Positions 36,301 through 49,600 of a DNA stretch of 64,000 bases are shown piece after piece. Within the stretch, counting starts at the first letter, position 1, and the number at the start of each line of letters is the position of its first letter. The translations under genes and the position numbers were made by a program. The notes beneath the pieces were generated by a model. That model was not told the origin of the DNA, searched no databases, and was given only the letters and a program-made list of their open reading frames with translations. This stretch comes from Taenia hydatigena (lineage: Eukaryota; Platyhelminthes; Cestoda; Cyclophyllidea; Taeniidae), in contig JADWOT020000001.1 in NCBI GenBank assembly GCA_036345935.2, positions 35,152,211 to 35,216,210 of the forward strand. The letters are read 5' to 3'.

Positions 36301-39300
36301 GCCACAGCAGCCTCCCAATGTCCTTCGATTGCGGTCTACCAACTACAAGAACCCCAAGCGCCACATGCAAAAAATTCGCATTACTCTTCGTGGATTTTGC
36401 AAGATTTCACTTGGATTTGAAAAACAATGACATTCAAGCGAGGATCGAAAGCATCGGCGTGGAAAGAACAAAGGCTGGACCGGGAGGCTTAGAGCAGTTG
36501 TGGGACACAATATGCTTGAAGCCTCACTACTCCACATTGGTGGTTAAAAGACTGACGTCCCCTCAGTACTGATAAGTGGCCTCAGTGTATGCGTAAAATA
36601 GAGGGAAAAGAGTAAGGAGTCGATGCTGAGATTTCCTCGAGAAATAGCTCCACGGCATCACCTCATTCATGTACCTTAAACAGATGGTGATACCGCATTC
36701 GCACCCTAATTAAGGCTGCTATAACAAAAACTCTTTACGTGGTTGTGGAGTTCCCTTAGGTCAAGGCAGCACAAACCACTGAGATGTGAAGAGAGGCACA
36801 GTTATGCACGCCAGCTCGGGCGTCATTGGCACCTCTGGCTGCTACGCTCATAGTCATAAGCACCCGCGTCCATCTGCTAGACTGAACGACTGAATTAATT
36901 ACGGCTTATGCGCTTCATATAGGCTTGACTTGGTAGTCCTCAATGGTGAACGAGAAGTGTTCGGCGAACACCATTCTTGCTGCGGAACCGTCATCATCTG
37001 CCTTCGAGAGAGAAAAGTGCTCTCATAACACTCATCACTCTGCCTCGTTCATCAATCACCAAAGATGTGTTAAAGCTGAATCTGCGACACATTTCGATGG
37101 TTTTGTTGGTTTCTGTAATTGGATCTGTGCATTCTCCTTCCCTCATTTTTGCATAGATTTTATTTCCTTAGAAAGAGTAGAGTGCAATCCGCCAGGAAGT
37201 ACTCTTAATTGATGTGAAGGCTGATGGCAACAGCTCTAAAGCCAGAGACGTGTTCTTTGAACGCTTCTTAGTCAAGCATGAATAATACAGGTATGGCAAC
37301 GTGACGAAGCTGCTTTAGAAATGCCACATTTCGTTGGTTTGTTGGTTTCTGTAATTGGATCAGTTTATCCGGTTTCGCTCATTTTTGCATAGCTTTAATT
37401 CCCTTGGATAGAGTAGAGTACGATCCGCCAGGAAGTACTTTTAATTAATGCAAAAGCGTGTTCTTTGAACGCTTCATAGTCAAGCATGAATAATGCGGGT
37501 ATGGCGACGTGATGAAGCTGCTTAAGAAATGTCAAAGTTATTGAATTATGTGGTGGCTAATCTGGCTGTTGAAATCGCGTGTGCCTGCGTCTCTTCTTCC
37601 TCGCAGCAACACTAATCACAGAGACAGTGGTGGTTCAGCAACTGAACTTGTCCCTTCCCAAACGTGCCTAATCCTCCTCACCTCAACTCGTCATCAATGC
37701 CTCCAATGATGAAGATTGATACCCACCCTGTTACTCACCTTCGCAATTATGACAGCGCATTGCTGCTGATATTGCAGCAGCATCAAACTTCGTGGGAGCC
37801 ACTTTTCAGCCAATTAGGATTGAGACTGTTTGCATGTAGCATCTGCAATCGTGGTGGACCTCTTGCCATTTTAGCACCAAATGGTGGTCCAATCACTAAA
37901 CAAGTGACGTTCGCACAACTTGTCTGCTTTGGCAGACAGGTGTGTGTTGCTCGCTAACAAAGTTGTTTGCCTTGGACTCTTCAATTTGTCTGGACTGCTA
38001 ACGTTTTTCTGCAATGTGGGAGCGATTCGTCTTTCAGCCACTTTGTTCTCCTTGGTTCAAAAGTAGCTTGCAGCCTCGGGAACTTTCAGGCCTGGTTCAA
38101 ATTCGCCCTTGCAACCATCTAGTGAAATTTAACGTCTCATGTCGATGTGTTCACTTCTCGTATGAGTGATATCTACAGAGATGGTTCCTCGACCCAAGCG
38201 AGTCCTTGCAACTGTCATGGTCTTAGGGGTCAACCAGGGGCAGGATAGACGGAAAAGAACAAGTAAGCCGGAATCTTTCGGTCTTTTGTCCGTTGAGAGT
38301 CCTGCGTGGCGCTTGTTTCAACAAATGGCACCAATCAGAGCACTTGAAAGAGAACACTCCAAATAATGCACCGAAGACTCTCTGGTTGGTGTCTGCTCAG
38401 GTCGTGGTAAGAAGGGATCCCAAAGCGCGTGGTCAGTTTGGCGTTCATCTCTCCTCCTTGACCTTCACATCCTTGAAACGAGTAGAGTGGGATCAAATAG
38501 ACCGCAAAATCTCATATTATTCATTCATTCGCTTCCAGAACGCTCGTGATTCAATCTCAAATCCTTGTCTTCTCGTCGAAGATAGATGAGGCGGCCAAAT
38601 CGCCGCAAGGTTCATGCTTTGATGACGTGGTGATGACGCTGTTGCAAAGCGAATCAGTCTGTGCAGCCTTCTTCTGCACGTACTGAGTCTTTGCATTTTT
38701 TAACTGCTGTCTCAATGCAGTGAAACTGGCTCCATTTTGACAGCATAGGTATTACTGACAATTCAAATTAACTTCGATACTGTTTTCCTTTCCATTTTCT
38801 GATTCTTGATTGCTCATGCTCCTTACCCAATAGCTCCTTTCACTCTGGCATGGTGGTGTGTTTAATTAAAGTTTTGGCTACATAAAGTGCTAATTTTATT
38901 ACCCTTTTTGGGAAGTAGCGGATAAAGGCAAATGGGATAAGTGATGGCGCTTTGGATGCGTAGGTGAGTAAGTGTAAAGGAAGCGATAGTCGCCTGTTGG
39001 AAGTGGTGGAGATCGATGGAACGAGGAGGAAAATGAGAGGGTGAGTGGGCCTGAATATAGCCTCCTGAGTACTTTATAGCATCGACCGCATTAGCATCTC
39101 TGGATCTGTTGGCTGTGATTGGCGTGTAGCCGCGGAGGGAATCACCACGACACGAGCAATTCACAATCCCCTTCATTGCAGACTAAAGTGGTTTTGGCTT
39201 ACGCCGGCGAATTCTTTAGTACGATGCACCCGTCTCAGTTAAACTTTGAACACTACAGCGTGGATGAAAGCTGTTACACTGATACCTCCCATTTTCACAC

Positions 39301-39350
39301 CACACCCGCGATTGATGCACTGTCACAATGGTGACAGTGACACGTAAAAT
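33321..39350 (+). repeat. Palindrome II, left arm (about 6.0 kb)
   Basis: Pairs over its length with the reverse complement of 39863-45176. Checked anchor pairs are 33321/45176, 34100/44300, 35010/43600, 36270/42650, 36950/41950, 37690/41480, 38390/40830 and 39170/40030. It contains its own nested inverted repeat: modules Q and P at 35020-35470 recur inverted at 38590-39090. It also carries a 237-nt tandem duplication at 37088-37532 that the right arm lacks. ORFs inside are short and not preserved between arms, so no gene is called. Confidence 0.88.
37088..37532 (+). repeat. Tandem duplication inside palindrome II left arm
   Basis: Unit 1 (37088-37324) and unit 2 (37325-37532) both start at CACATTTCG and include the TTGGTTTCTGTAATTGGATC and CCGCCAGGAAGTACT blocks. 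The right arm has a single unit (about 41675-41885). Unit 2 is closer in its body to the right-arm unit. Confidence 0.8.
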
Positions 39351-39862
39351 TGACTAGTAATGGAGAATGTCGCCTACCTCTATTGAAGGGTTTGTGATTA
39401 AAACTGGAATTGCTCACCAGAATAAAACTTCTTAGGTGCGAATTGAGATTAAATTAACTTATGAACTGTTGCCAAGTACACGTGCTATCCGAAATTGTTA
39501 AATCCAACGACTGCCTAATCGAGTGCGTAGATGCGAATGTTAAAGTAGTAAGAAAAACAGGGCATCTACGTGACGAGTCGACGCAGTCCGCAGACCGCGG
39601 ACTATAAGAAAGCTATCAACAACTGAAGCGACACTAGCCATGGACCACGTGGAAAGTTTCGTTCCGAAGACTACCCCTAATATACTTGCTTAGGGATATC
39701 GGCGTGCTAACGCTCCCCTACGGACATAAAGATGGTCGGCAGAACCACTTATTCTAAACTTTGTTCTTGCATTGTATCATTATTATGAACAGGCAGAAGA
39801 GCTACTAATTTTGAATGTGTATTAATAGTTTTGTAGTGGTACAATTTGAAGCATTTTGTTCC
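39351..39862. repeat. Palindrome II spacer
   Basis: 512 nt between the arms with no pairing partner in either arm. The part 39395-39605 is the inverted copy of 545-765. A short perfect inverted repeat (CACTGTCAC-AATG-GTGACAGTG, 39318-39339) sits just inside the left arm's inner end. No gene was seen. Confidence 0.7.
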
Positions 39863-42800
39863 ATTTTACGTGTCACTGACACTAATGTGACAGTGCATGT
39901 CGACATGGGAGGCATTAGTGTGACAGCTTCCATCCACGCTGTAGTGTTCGGCGTTTAACTGAGTCGGGTGCATCGCACTAAGAAATCGTCGGCGTAAACC
40001 GAAACCACTTTAGTCTGCAATGAAGGGGGATTGTGAATTGCTCGTGTCGTGCTGATCCCCTCCGCGGCTACATGCTAATCACAGCCAACAGATCCAGAGA
40101 TGCTGAAGCGGTCGATGCTGAAATGTACTCAGGAGGCAATGTTCGGGCCCACTCACTCCTTCATTCCCCTCCTCGTTCCATCGATCCCGACCACCTCCAA
40201 CAGACGACTATCGCTTCCTGTACACTTACTCACCTACGCACCCAAAGCGCCATCACTAATCCCACTCGCCTTAATCCGCTACCTCCCGAAAAGGCTAATA
40301 AAATTAGCACTTTGTGCGGCCAAAACTTTATTTGAATCATACCACCATGCCAGAGTGAAAGGGGCTAGAGGGTAAGGATTGCGAGCTACCAAGCAGCAGA
40401 AAATGAAATGGAAAGCAGTATCGAAGTTAATTTGAATCGTCAGTAATACCTATGCTGTCAAAATGGATCCAGTTTCACTGCATTGAGACAGCAGTCAACC
40501 AATGCAGAGACTTAGTACGTGCAGATGAAAGCTGCGCATACTGATTAGCTTCCCAACAGCGCCATCATTATGTCACCGAAGCATGAATCTTGCAGCGATG
40601 TGGCTGCCTAGTCTATCTTCGACGAGAAGATAAGGATTTGAGATTGAATCACGAGCGTTCTGGAAGCGAATGAATGAATAATATGAGATTTTGCGGTCTA
40701 TTTGATCCCACTCTACTCGTTTCAAGGATGTGAAGGTTTAGGAGGAGAGATAAGCGCCAAACTGACCACGCGCTTTGTGATCACCTCTTGTCACGACCTG
40801 AGCAGAAACCAACCAGAGGGTCTTCGGTGCATTATTTGGAGTGTTCTCTTTCAAGTGCTGTGATTGGTTCCATTTGTTGAAACAAGCGCCACGCAGGACT
40901 CTCAACGGACAAAAGACCGAAAGATTCCGGCTTACTTGTTCTTTTCCGTCTATCCTGCCCCTGGTTGACCCCTAAGACCATGACGGTTGCAAGGACTCGT
41001 TTGGGTCGAAGGGACATCTCTGTATAATCACTTATGCGAGAATTGAGCGCATCGACATGAGACATTAACTTTTACGAAATGGTTGCAGGGGCGAATTTGA
41101 GCCAGGCCTTAAAGTTCCTGAGGCCGCAAGCTGCTTTTGAACCAAGGGGAAAAATTGGATGAAAAACGAATCGCTCCCACATTGCAGAAAAACGTTAGTA
41201 GTCCAGACAAATTGAAGAGTCCAAGTCAAATGGCTTTGGTAGCGAGCAACACACACCTGTCTGTCAAAGCAGGCGAGTTGTGCAAACGTCGCTTGTTTAG
41301 TGATTGGACCACCATTTGGTGCTAAAATGGCAAGAGGTCCACCACGATTGCAGATGCTACATGCAAACAGTCTCAATCCTAATTGGCTGAGACGTGACTA
41401 CCACGAAGTTTGATGCTGCTGCAATATCAGCAGCAATGCGCTGTCATAATTGCGAAGGTGAGTAACAGGGTGGGTATCAATCTTCATCATTGGAGACATT
41501 GATTACGAGTTAGGATGAATAGGATTAGGCACGTTTGTGTAGGGACAGGTTCTGTTGCTGAACAACCACTGTCTCTGTGATTAGTGTTGCTGCGAGGAAG
41601 AAGAGACGCAGGCACACGCAATTTCAACGGCCAGATTAGCCACCACATAATTCAATAACGTTGACATTTCTGAAGCGGCTTCGTCACGTCGCTGTACCTC
41701 TATTATTCATGCTTGACTATGAAGCGTACAAAGAACACGCTTTTGCATCAATTAAAAGTACTTCCTGGCGGATCGTACTCTACTCTATCCAAGGGAATTA
41801 AAGTTATGCAAAAATGAGCGAAAGCGGATAAACTGATCCAATTACAGAAACCAACAACCCAACGAAATGTGTCGCAGACTCAGAGAGCACTTTTCTCTCT
41901 TGAAGGTAGATGATGACCGTTCCGCAGCAAGAATGGTGTTCTCGTTCACCATTGAGGACTACTAAGTCAAGCCTATATAAAGCGCATAAGCCGATTTGAT
42001 GAAGCGACTGGACATTCGTCCTCATCAATGAATGATGAAGTAGTTAATTCAGCCGTTCAGTCTAGCAGATGGACGCGAGTGCTTATGACTATGACCGTAG
42101 CAGCTAGAGATGCCAATGAGGCCCGAGCTGGCGTGCATAACTGTGCGTCTCTTCACATCTCAGTGGTTAGTGCTGCCTTGACCTAAGGGAACTCCACAAT
42201 TACGTAAAGAGTTTATGTTATAGCAGCCTTAACCAGGATGCGAATGCGGCATCACCATCTGTTTGAGATATATGGCTGAGGTGATGTGGTGGAGCTATTT
42301 CTCGACAAAATCTCAGCATCGACTTCTTACTCTCCTCCCTCTACTTTACGCATACACTGAGGTCACTTATCAGGCTTTTAACCACCAATGTGGGGTGGTG
42401 AGACTTCAAGCGTATTGTGTCCTACAACTGCTCTAAGCCTCCCGGCCCAGACTGTTCTTTCCACGCCGATGCATTCGATCCTCGCTTGAATGTCATTGTC
42501 TTTCAAACCCAAGTGAAATCTTGCACAATCCACAAAGAGTAGTGCGAATTTCCTGCACATGGTGCTTAGGATTCTTGTGACTGGTAGACCGCAAGCGAAG
42601 GGTATTGAGGGGCTGCTGTGGCCAGAAGCACACAACCTTCTCACTGACTTCAGGGTTGCATCCTAGTCGACTCAAATGATGCGCAATCCTCCTTCTTTTC
42701 CCCTACTCCTTCAGCAAGTCAACTGTTGTAGGTGTGCAAGAATTCGCACTTGTTTGAAATAAGATGTCATTCGTACAAGGCTTGATAGCATCGGCGTGGA

Positions 42801-45176
42801 AAGAGAAAAGGCTTAGAAAAAATGGAAATATTAGGAAGGTAATGTCTGATTCGCATAGGTATGGTGTGCGGTATCTTCCTCCACCTCACCTTGAGCATGT
42901 GACGATCCTCTCTAAATGTAAGATTATTTTGTCTATGTTCCTCTTAAACGGCTAGTTAATCAGTTGAGAGCAAACCAATTTTAAATGGAGTAAACGTTTG
43001 CAACTGCTTCTGAGGTTCTTAATTTTGGTGGCATTTTCTATGTCGGTAGCATGGTTGCTGATCGACTGATTAGTCAACAATTAGAGCTATGACTAATTGG
43101 CATTTGACTTTCTCCTTTTATAACCTACGCACTTGATTGCCAAATGAGAGAAACTGGTGAACTGGATCACCCACAGCTACAGCCACGCGCAACAGTTGGC
43201 TCATTACAGACATGACTAGCGAACGGCAGCTTGAGCGATCGCTGATTAAGGTCTGACATCGACGACATTACCTGAAAGCCAATTCTCCAAGTAGTAAAAT
43301 AAAAGTATTAATTAGAATAGCGGATCGCAATGCGTGCAAAGTTTATGGGATTCGTCACCCCTCTTTGACCTTCTTACCCTTGGAAAAAGCAGTGTGAGCA
43401 GTTAGTACACAAAGCTTCATGGTATCCAATTGCTCTCGTCCGGCACGCTCGGATGATTAGGCGCCGTTAAGCACGCAGTTCAGTTTAAAATCCTCGTCTT
43501 CTCGTCGAAGACGAGAACCGTTGTCTACCTCTCCCACTAGCCTAATGCCCTCGCATTCGCTGACTTCAGACCTCGCATGGGGTCGTCGGAATGAAGTCTG
43601 TGACAAACCAGACAAAGGAGTTTGCCCAGCCAGCATGGGCATAGACATAGACCCAGAGGGATGATCACCTCAGGTTAAATGAATTCTCCAACGGTTTCTC
43701 AATCCGCCAACAACCTCTGAAGGTTTGCACCTCTAAATTTCAGTAGTTGTTGAGGTAGTGCCTGGTCGTATTATTTGGAGCAAACGACCTCTCTGCAATC
43801 CGGCTACCCACAGTCACTTCAGCGCCAAACTCTCGGATGTTGACAAGGCGAATGACATTTTCATATCATTGGAAGCTAGTCAGAAGATGCAGCACTGATA
43901 ACTCTATCCCATGAGCATTTGGTCTTTACTGGGAAAGACTTGCCTAACAGACGGACGCTTCGAGACAAGAAGAGGAGAAAATGGCTTCCATTAAGTTCGT
44001 CTTTATGTCAAGTTATTCTATGGACTACAATGAGCCACAGTTGTGTTGGACGTATAAGCCGGATTGAGGAACTTCATGGTATGCAACTTCGTCCCCATTG
44101 GGCGGCAAGGTAAACAAATCTCCAGTTCTCGAATTTCACTGATGGTATTGACGCACTCCAGAGAACATTGACAAAGCACCGCAATCGCTAGCTGTTGGTC
44201 AGACGAATTTTCGGTTGGTTTGCTGCTTTGGCCAGTCAAGCACTCAACAACTTGCGCGACAGAATGGCAGGTTGTGTGAAAACCCAACGAACTCTGGTAG
44301 AAAGCGTTGTCCATCTAAGGTGTCAGTTGCGATTTAATCATCATAATCATTAACCTATGCCAAGAGATAAGTCTCTTTGGGACTATTTGTCAGTTGATTG
44401 ATAATTTGGTTATGTGATGGGCTAGTCAGTCAGTCAACAATTTATTCAGAAGCTAATTTAAATTTTGCTTCCTTTCTCACTTGGTTGTAAGCGTGGCCAG
44501 CTGGTTGGCTGGAAGCTTGTTGAGAGCATGGCAAGTTTACTAAATAGGCAAAAGAGGCTAGTGGTAAGCCGTCAGTGTTACAAGGCGCTGAGTAACTGCT
44601 GGCTAACCCAGAGCCACAGCCACGGCCTACAGTCAGTTTGTTATCGACTCGACCAGCCAATTGAACCACTGATCCGCAAGTCAACGGGGGACTCCGAATG
44701 GTGCAGTAATAAGTGATTACAAGCAAAATGGGAAACGTCCAATTGATATTAGTGATGCACACACGAAAGTTGGCAGCAGTGACTTCTTCAAGACTGTAAC
44801 TGAACTCTTTAGGGGTGGACGTGGGATGAATACGTGACTGCGTAAAATGAGTTGACAGAAAGGCATATTGTGGGAGTCTCTGACGCTTCACTGGTCCACA
44901 TTGCCATATTAGGACATTGGTTAATAAAGAAAGAAGATTCTGCTTTATGCCATTGTTTGGATGTGCTAGTAACATTCACTCCCCTCTCACTTACCGAGAT
45001 TTCAAGATGAATTTTTGGAATGTTTGACATTAGATTTTACTTTGCACTTTAGTCTTCAGTAGAACTGGCTGAGAATACAAGGACGCGACTGTTCGAGGGT
45101 AACCTTAGCGGTGTTGGGTAAATTGAAGGAGACACACCTCCTCCTTTAGACCAAAGCATATGCCAGAGTCTCAGAG
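39863..45176 (-). repeat. Palindrome II, right arm (about 5.3 kb)
   Basis: Reverse complement of 33321-39350, shorter mainly through indels including the missing tandem unit. The longest open frame in the window (177 codons, minus strand, 44442-44975) lies here. Its counterparts at 33490-34000 and 20440-20970 do not keep the frame, and it is not called as a gene. Beyond 45176 the match switches to the inverted counterpart at 10325-12165. Confidence 0.88.
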
Positions 45177-46620
45177 GATGGAAGCAGAGTGCTCTTTTCA
45201 TCGTGGCGAGGTGTGATTTCAACGAGCGCTCTTTAACCTCCTGTGTGGGTTGACTGCAATCCCACTCCTCTATAGAGAGCCAAGTACGCCTCTCAAGAGG
45301 GAAGAGGGAGGAAGACGAATATTTAGGCTAATAGTTCACCTTGGGGCAAAGGTGGCGTAGATGTGCACCACCTTTCCCTTGGTTAGTTGCAGTTGTCGGG
45401 AATCGACAATTTCTCTGCGACAGAATCATGTCATCTTCACCTCGACGATCGATGTTCCAACCATGTAGCCACATATATATAGAAAACAAGGGAGTAGTCT
45501 GCGCAGCGCCTTTCAGTGTCTGCCTATCAGTCAGCTCGCTTGTGTACTTGCACGGAAGGGCAGGTGTGTGTGCGTCTTATGACTGATAGCAAGACTGTGA
45601 AAAGGAGACCGCAACAAGGTCGGAATGCCCCTTGCTGTGTAAAAGAGGAAAGATAGGTAGATGCTTAGAAGTTGCTTCAAATACTGCGGCTTCTTTTGAA
45701 TCGAAGCCCATGTTCTTAGCTCGCGTTTGAGCAATCAACAACATTTACATTCAGGGCACTCATACTGCTCATCTTCATCTCTTCTAATCACCCACTGCTC
45801 ATTTATCTTCTAACCCGTTGGACTAAATTAGCCATCGCGTTAATCAACTCTGACAAGTAGTGGTAACTCAGAGAAAGGCAGAGGCAGCAACTCACAACAG
45901 TAAAATCCGACGAGCAAAGAAGTGGGAAAATTCCCTCTTATTTGTTCTTTTCAGCCTCTTGTGTCCCTCGAGGGTCCTAACGCCACGGAATTTATAAGGA
46001 CGAAGTTGGGCGAGGCCTATAATTTATCGAGGTGAATAGTCAAGTTCACTGATACATAACCATGATTTGCCCATCGTACTGCTAAACGCAAGACTGGAAC
46101 CTTGTGCCTCGGTCAGTTGATGCCGTGACTAGGCTTGTGGTCAGTAAGACGCCGCACACCCTTAAGGCATGCGTTCCCACCAAGTCTCCTCGCAAGGTTT
46201 GAGCGCATTATTAGAAACTCCCTGCAACCCCGTTGACGTCTTGCAGTTGCTCATAGCCGTCAAGTAGGGGAGAAAGCGGTGTATTTCTTCGGTTGCTTTG
46301 TTCCATCATCGCTTAGAACCGTCCACTGACAGCTACCACCGTACACACTAGCCATAGCCATTGGAATCCTTTGATTTGATAGCATCACAAACGAATGACA
46401 AGTTAGTCAAGCGGTTAACGGCTGGTTGATACCTGAGTGTGCGTAGGCCACATGTTAGACCTGACCTGAAACGTTGTAATCACAATGTGTGGATTCATAA
46501 CGATGGGTTTGGCGACATGTGAAAAACGCAGATGAGCTGACAACTCTTTCATCGTGACATAGTAATCACCCCGTACAAATGTCGGAACAAATCGATAAGT
46601 GAGGTTATTTCTGTGCCACC
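44995..46620 (-). repeat. Inverted counterpart of 10325-12165
   Basis: It overlaps the outer 180 nt of the palindrome II right arm and continues the repeat outward for a further 1.4 kb, a part that the left arm lacks. The minus-strand frame 46415-46681 is the counterpart of the open frame at 10320-10509. Confidence 0.8.
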
Positions 46621-49600
46621 TACAGGTTTCATCCAAAGATAAATTTTTGAAAAACTGTAGCACTGATCGCAGCAGTTGCATTTTTAAGTTCAGTTTCGCA
46701 CAGCAAGGACTAATTCAAGTGACCCTAATCCGAGTCGGACTGCATTCTTCCTCTAGAAAGCAGATAAAATGGCCCAAACGACAAGCAAATGAGTTGCAAA
46801 TGTACTAACAGTAGACTGTTATTTCCCCATATTTTCATCATGATTTACGCAAGCACGACGTACTGACCAGCAACTAGTAGTAGTACACACATCAAACGAA
46901 AAAGCTAAGGCCGACCAAAGCAGTGTGTCCAAGCTCATGCAAAAGTAGCATCATCGCAGTGGTGTTGGACTATGGCAGACTGTTAGCACGCTCTTCTCTC
47001 TACACGATCGAGCCAAAGAGAAAACTAATGATCCATTTGTGGTAGATGCGATGGACTGGCGCCTATGCCATTGGCGACGTGAACTTTGTCAGTAATGGTG
47101 TTGCGTTGCACTGATGCGAAGAGGTTGTCATGACTCCTGAGGTAGTGCAGGTAAGGCTGCAAAGAAGGCATCAAGGGTTTAGGTACAGAAGGCGGTGAAG
47201 TAGAAATAGAAGGGTTCGAAGATGAGTTACGCTACCTGCATTGATGACGTCGGGCGAAGTCCATCCCGATGTTCAGACTGAACTCCTTCATGGACGATAT
47301 CTTTGAGCGAAATGCTGCTAAGTGAGTTTGCAATCCAGGATCCGTTTCAAATGCGACTGTCCAACCACCTCTCTCCTCTGCACTTTGTATGCTCAAGTTT
47401 ATCATCATCGCCACCAGTAAACCAACCCGATCCATGTGCTGTAGCGGCGCGTGCTTTAGTGTAAGCCAATCAGTTAAGAGTATGTTTCCTACTGGCTCCT
47501 TGCATGCGACGCTAACCCAAGCGACACGCGTGAGCGAAGTCGTTGCTCTGCGTCTATGCGGTCTTCAGCCCTATCGCAATACGTTGGCATTAAATGAAGG
47601 AAGACTATCTGTTCCTTTGCTTAACAGTGAGAAAATGTGCTGATATCGTTGAGGATAGCAGAGTCATTACCAGCTCTAGAGCAGAAGGAAGTCGATGTGG
47701 TAGAACTAATCTATGCAAATCCTCTACCGATGCCATCATTTTCATTTCCAGTAAACTAAGATTTTAGCCAAACGCAGTCAAGCCCGCATGCAGCTTATTG
47801 TCTCTTTCTCATTAAGTTAACGTTGGGCATAGGATAATGAGTCGTCTGTTCAGCACTCTACCCCGCTTCCAACTTGCGAATCCAAAGCGTCAGCATTTGG
47901 GCCAAAACCATATCTGCATTCACATCCTCTGAGAAGAAGGTGGACATCTCCACGACGAATTGAATACCCACTAGTGTACCTCTTTAGTTATGCAGAATAT
48001 ATGTTCACGCTATAATGACTTTATGTCTGCATGCATGGCCCTGTTCTTTTACTCGATTTGAACTCATCGCTAGGCTCACAATGAGAGATATTCTGATGTG
48101 AGCAGGCAGACGGAGGTTCGGTTGCCAGGACAATGCTGTAATGCCACCTGACGCGTCGTCTTCTTGACCTGCAATCAGTTGACGAGTAATGCTTATTCAT
48201 GCCATAACTGACTGCATTTTTGCAATGTCACAGAATGCGATTGACTAAATCTAATTATGCTGCGTAATTGTGCAATTTTACGTGGCAACTAAGTAATAAG
48301 ACATATCACTACCAATCGCAAAAGCAGCACAATCGACTAGAGTTGCAGGCACAACTGAAGCTCAGATCTAGTAAATTTGGGTAAATTAGTGAGTTTAGAA
48401 ACACTTTGAAGTTGGAATATGTGTATTTAAACCATAGCCATGATAATGTACAAAAGCAGATCAAAATCAAAAGAAATTTAGGCACTTGGGCACTACTCAA
48501 ATATTCCTATTCTGGCCTCGCTAACAGCCCCTCTTTGGTGCAATTGTGCAACGTCGTATGAGTCGTGCAGAGAGTTACTGACAAGTGTTTATAGCTGTGA
48601 GTCGCAGACGTGGCATCTCATTGACACTGTGATAAGCTCCTACTTCTAACGCGTAACATCACATAAGGATCTGTTTTTTTGTGCCCATCCCTTTGCCCAA
48701 TTTGATGTTTGCACTCATTTGCAGTCTTAGCAATGGAAGTTAATGTGCATTGAGCTCATAACTTGGGTTTACTAAATAAATAAACCAAAGGGCAAATGCA
48801 AAGAAGCAAATGCCAATCCAACTTCAGCAGCCAATTCGTGAGTTTGGAATCCCTTAAGCTACATCAAACGGAGGCTGCGACATTCAATGACCCAAGTGAT
48901 GAACTGGGACCAAGGCGTAAAGGATGGCCCTGGTATGAAATTAAGATACCTTAAATATGTAGCCATTTGGAAAAAATGCGCAAAATGAGTCACTACTTAG
49001 TAGCTTAATGAAATCTGCGTTGCTTAACTGCTACGAATGACTGCAACACACATCTAAGGAGAGAAAGTACAAACGCCGGCTGTCACAATATGGGGCAGCA
49101 GGGGTAGTGGCTGGATAGACGCAGGATCGCATGGTAGGTTAGAGACCCCTAGACAACTTGTGGTCGGCACATTACAATGACATTAACCTAGACCTTACAG
49201 AAGCGATAAGATATTAAAAGAATGCCAGTAGCATACTGGAGGTCGGTCGCAAGTCAATGGTAGTGGTAGTCCTCAGCGGTCGTTCATTGTTGAGCATAGT
49301 CAATGGGGCGTCTTAATTACCGCACGTTGAATTGTGAGTGCATGAATTGCGGCTGCTGCGATCTCAGACCAAGAATCAGTTTGGGCATGCCACCATCGTA
49401 AGAAGGTTACGAGCTTATTTATGGACTGCTAATTACTTTGCGCATCATTGCAGGTGGTAAATGTTACTACACTTTGCTTTACGATAATGCGAATCGCACG
49501 GAGAGCAGAGGTCACAAAAGCATCCTTTACAGATAGACCCTCCATTATTACAACGGGAAATGATCTACCGCCATGGCTGGGAGTTACCGAGGGCTAATCT

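Noticed and set aside
38085..38105. GGTTCAAATTC resembling a tRNA T-loop
   Set aside because: No cloverleaf can be formed from the upstream 75 nt, and the word belongs to repeat module F.
44442..44975. Longest open frame of the window (177 codons, minus strand)
   Set aside because: It lies inside repeat module T of palindrome II. Other copies at 33490-34000 and 20440-20970 do not keep the frame and no motif is present.
33321..45176. Interpretation of palindrome II as an intact DNA transposon or Maverick-type element
   Set aside because: No transposase, integrase or polymerase motif, no clear terminal target duplication, and internal mosaic structure shared with many other partial copies.
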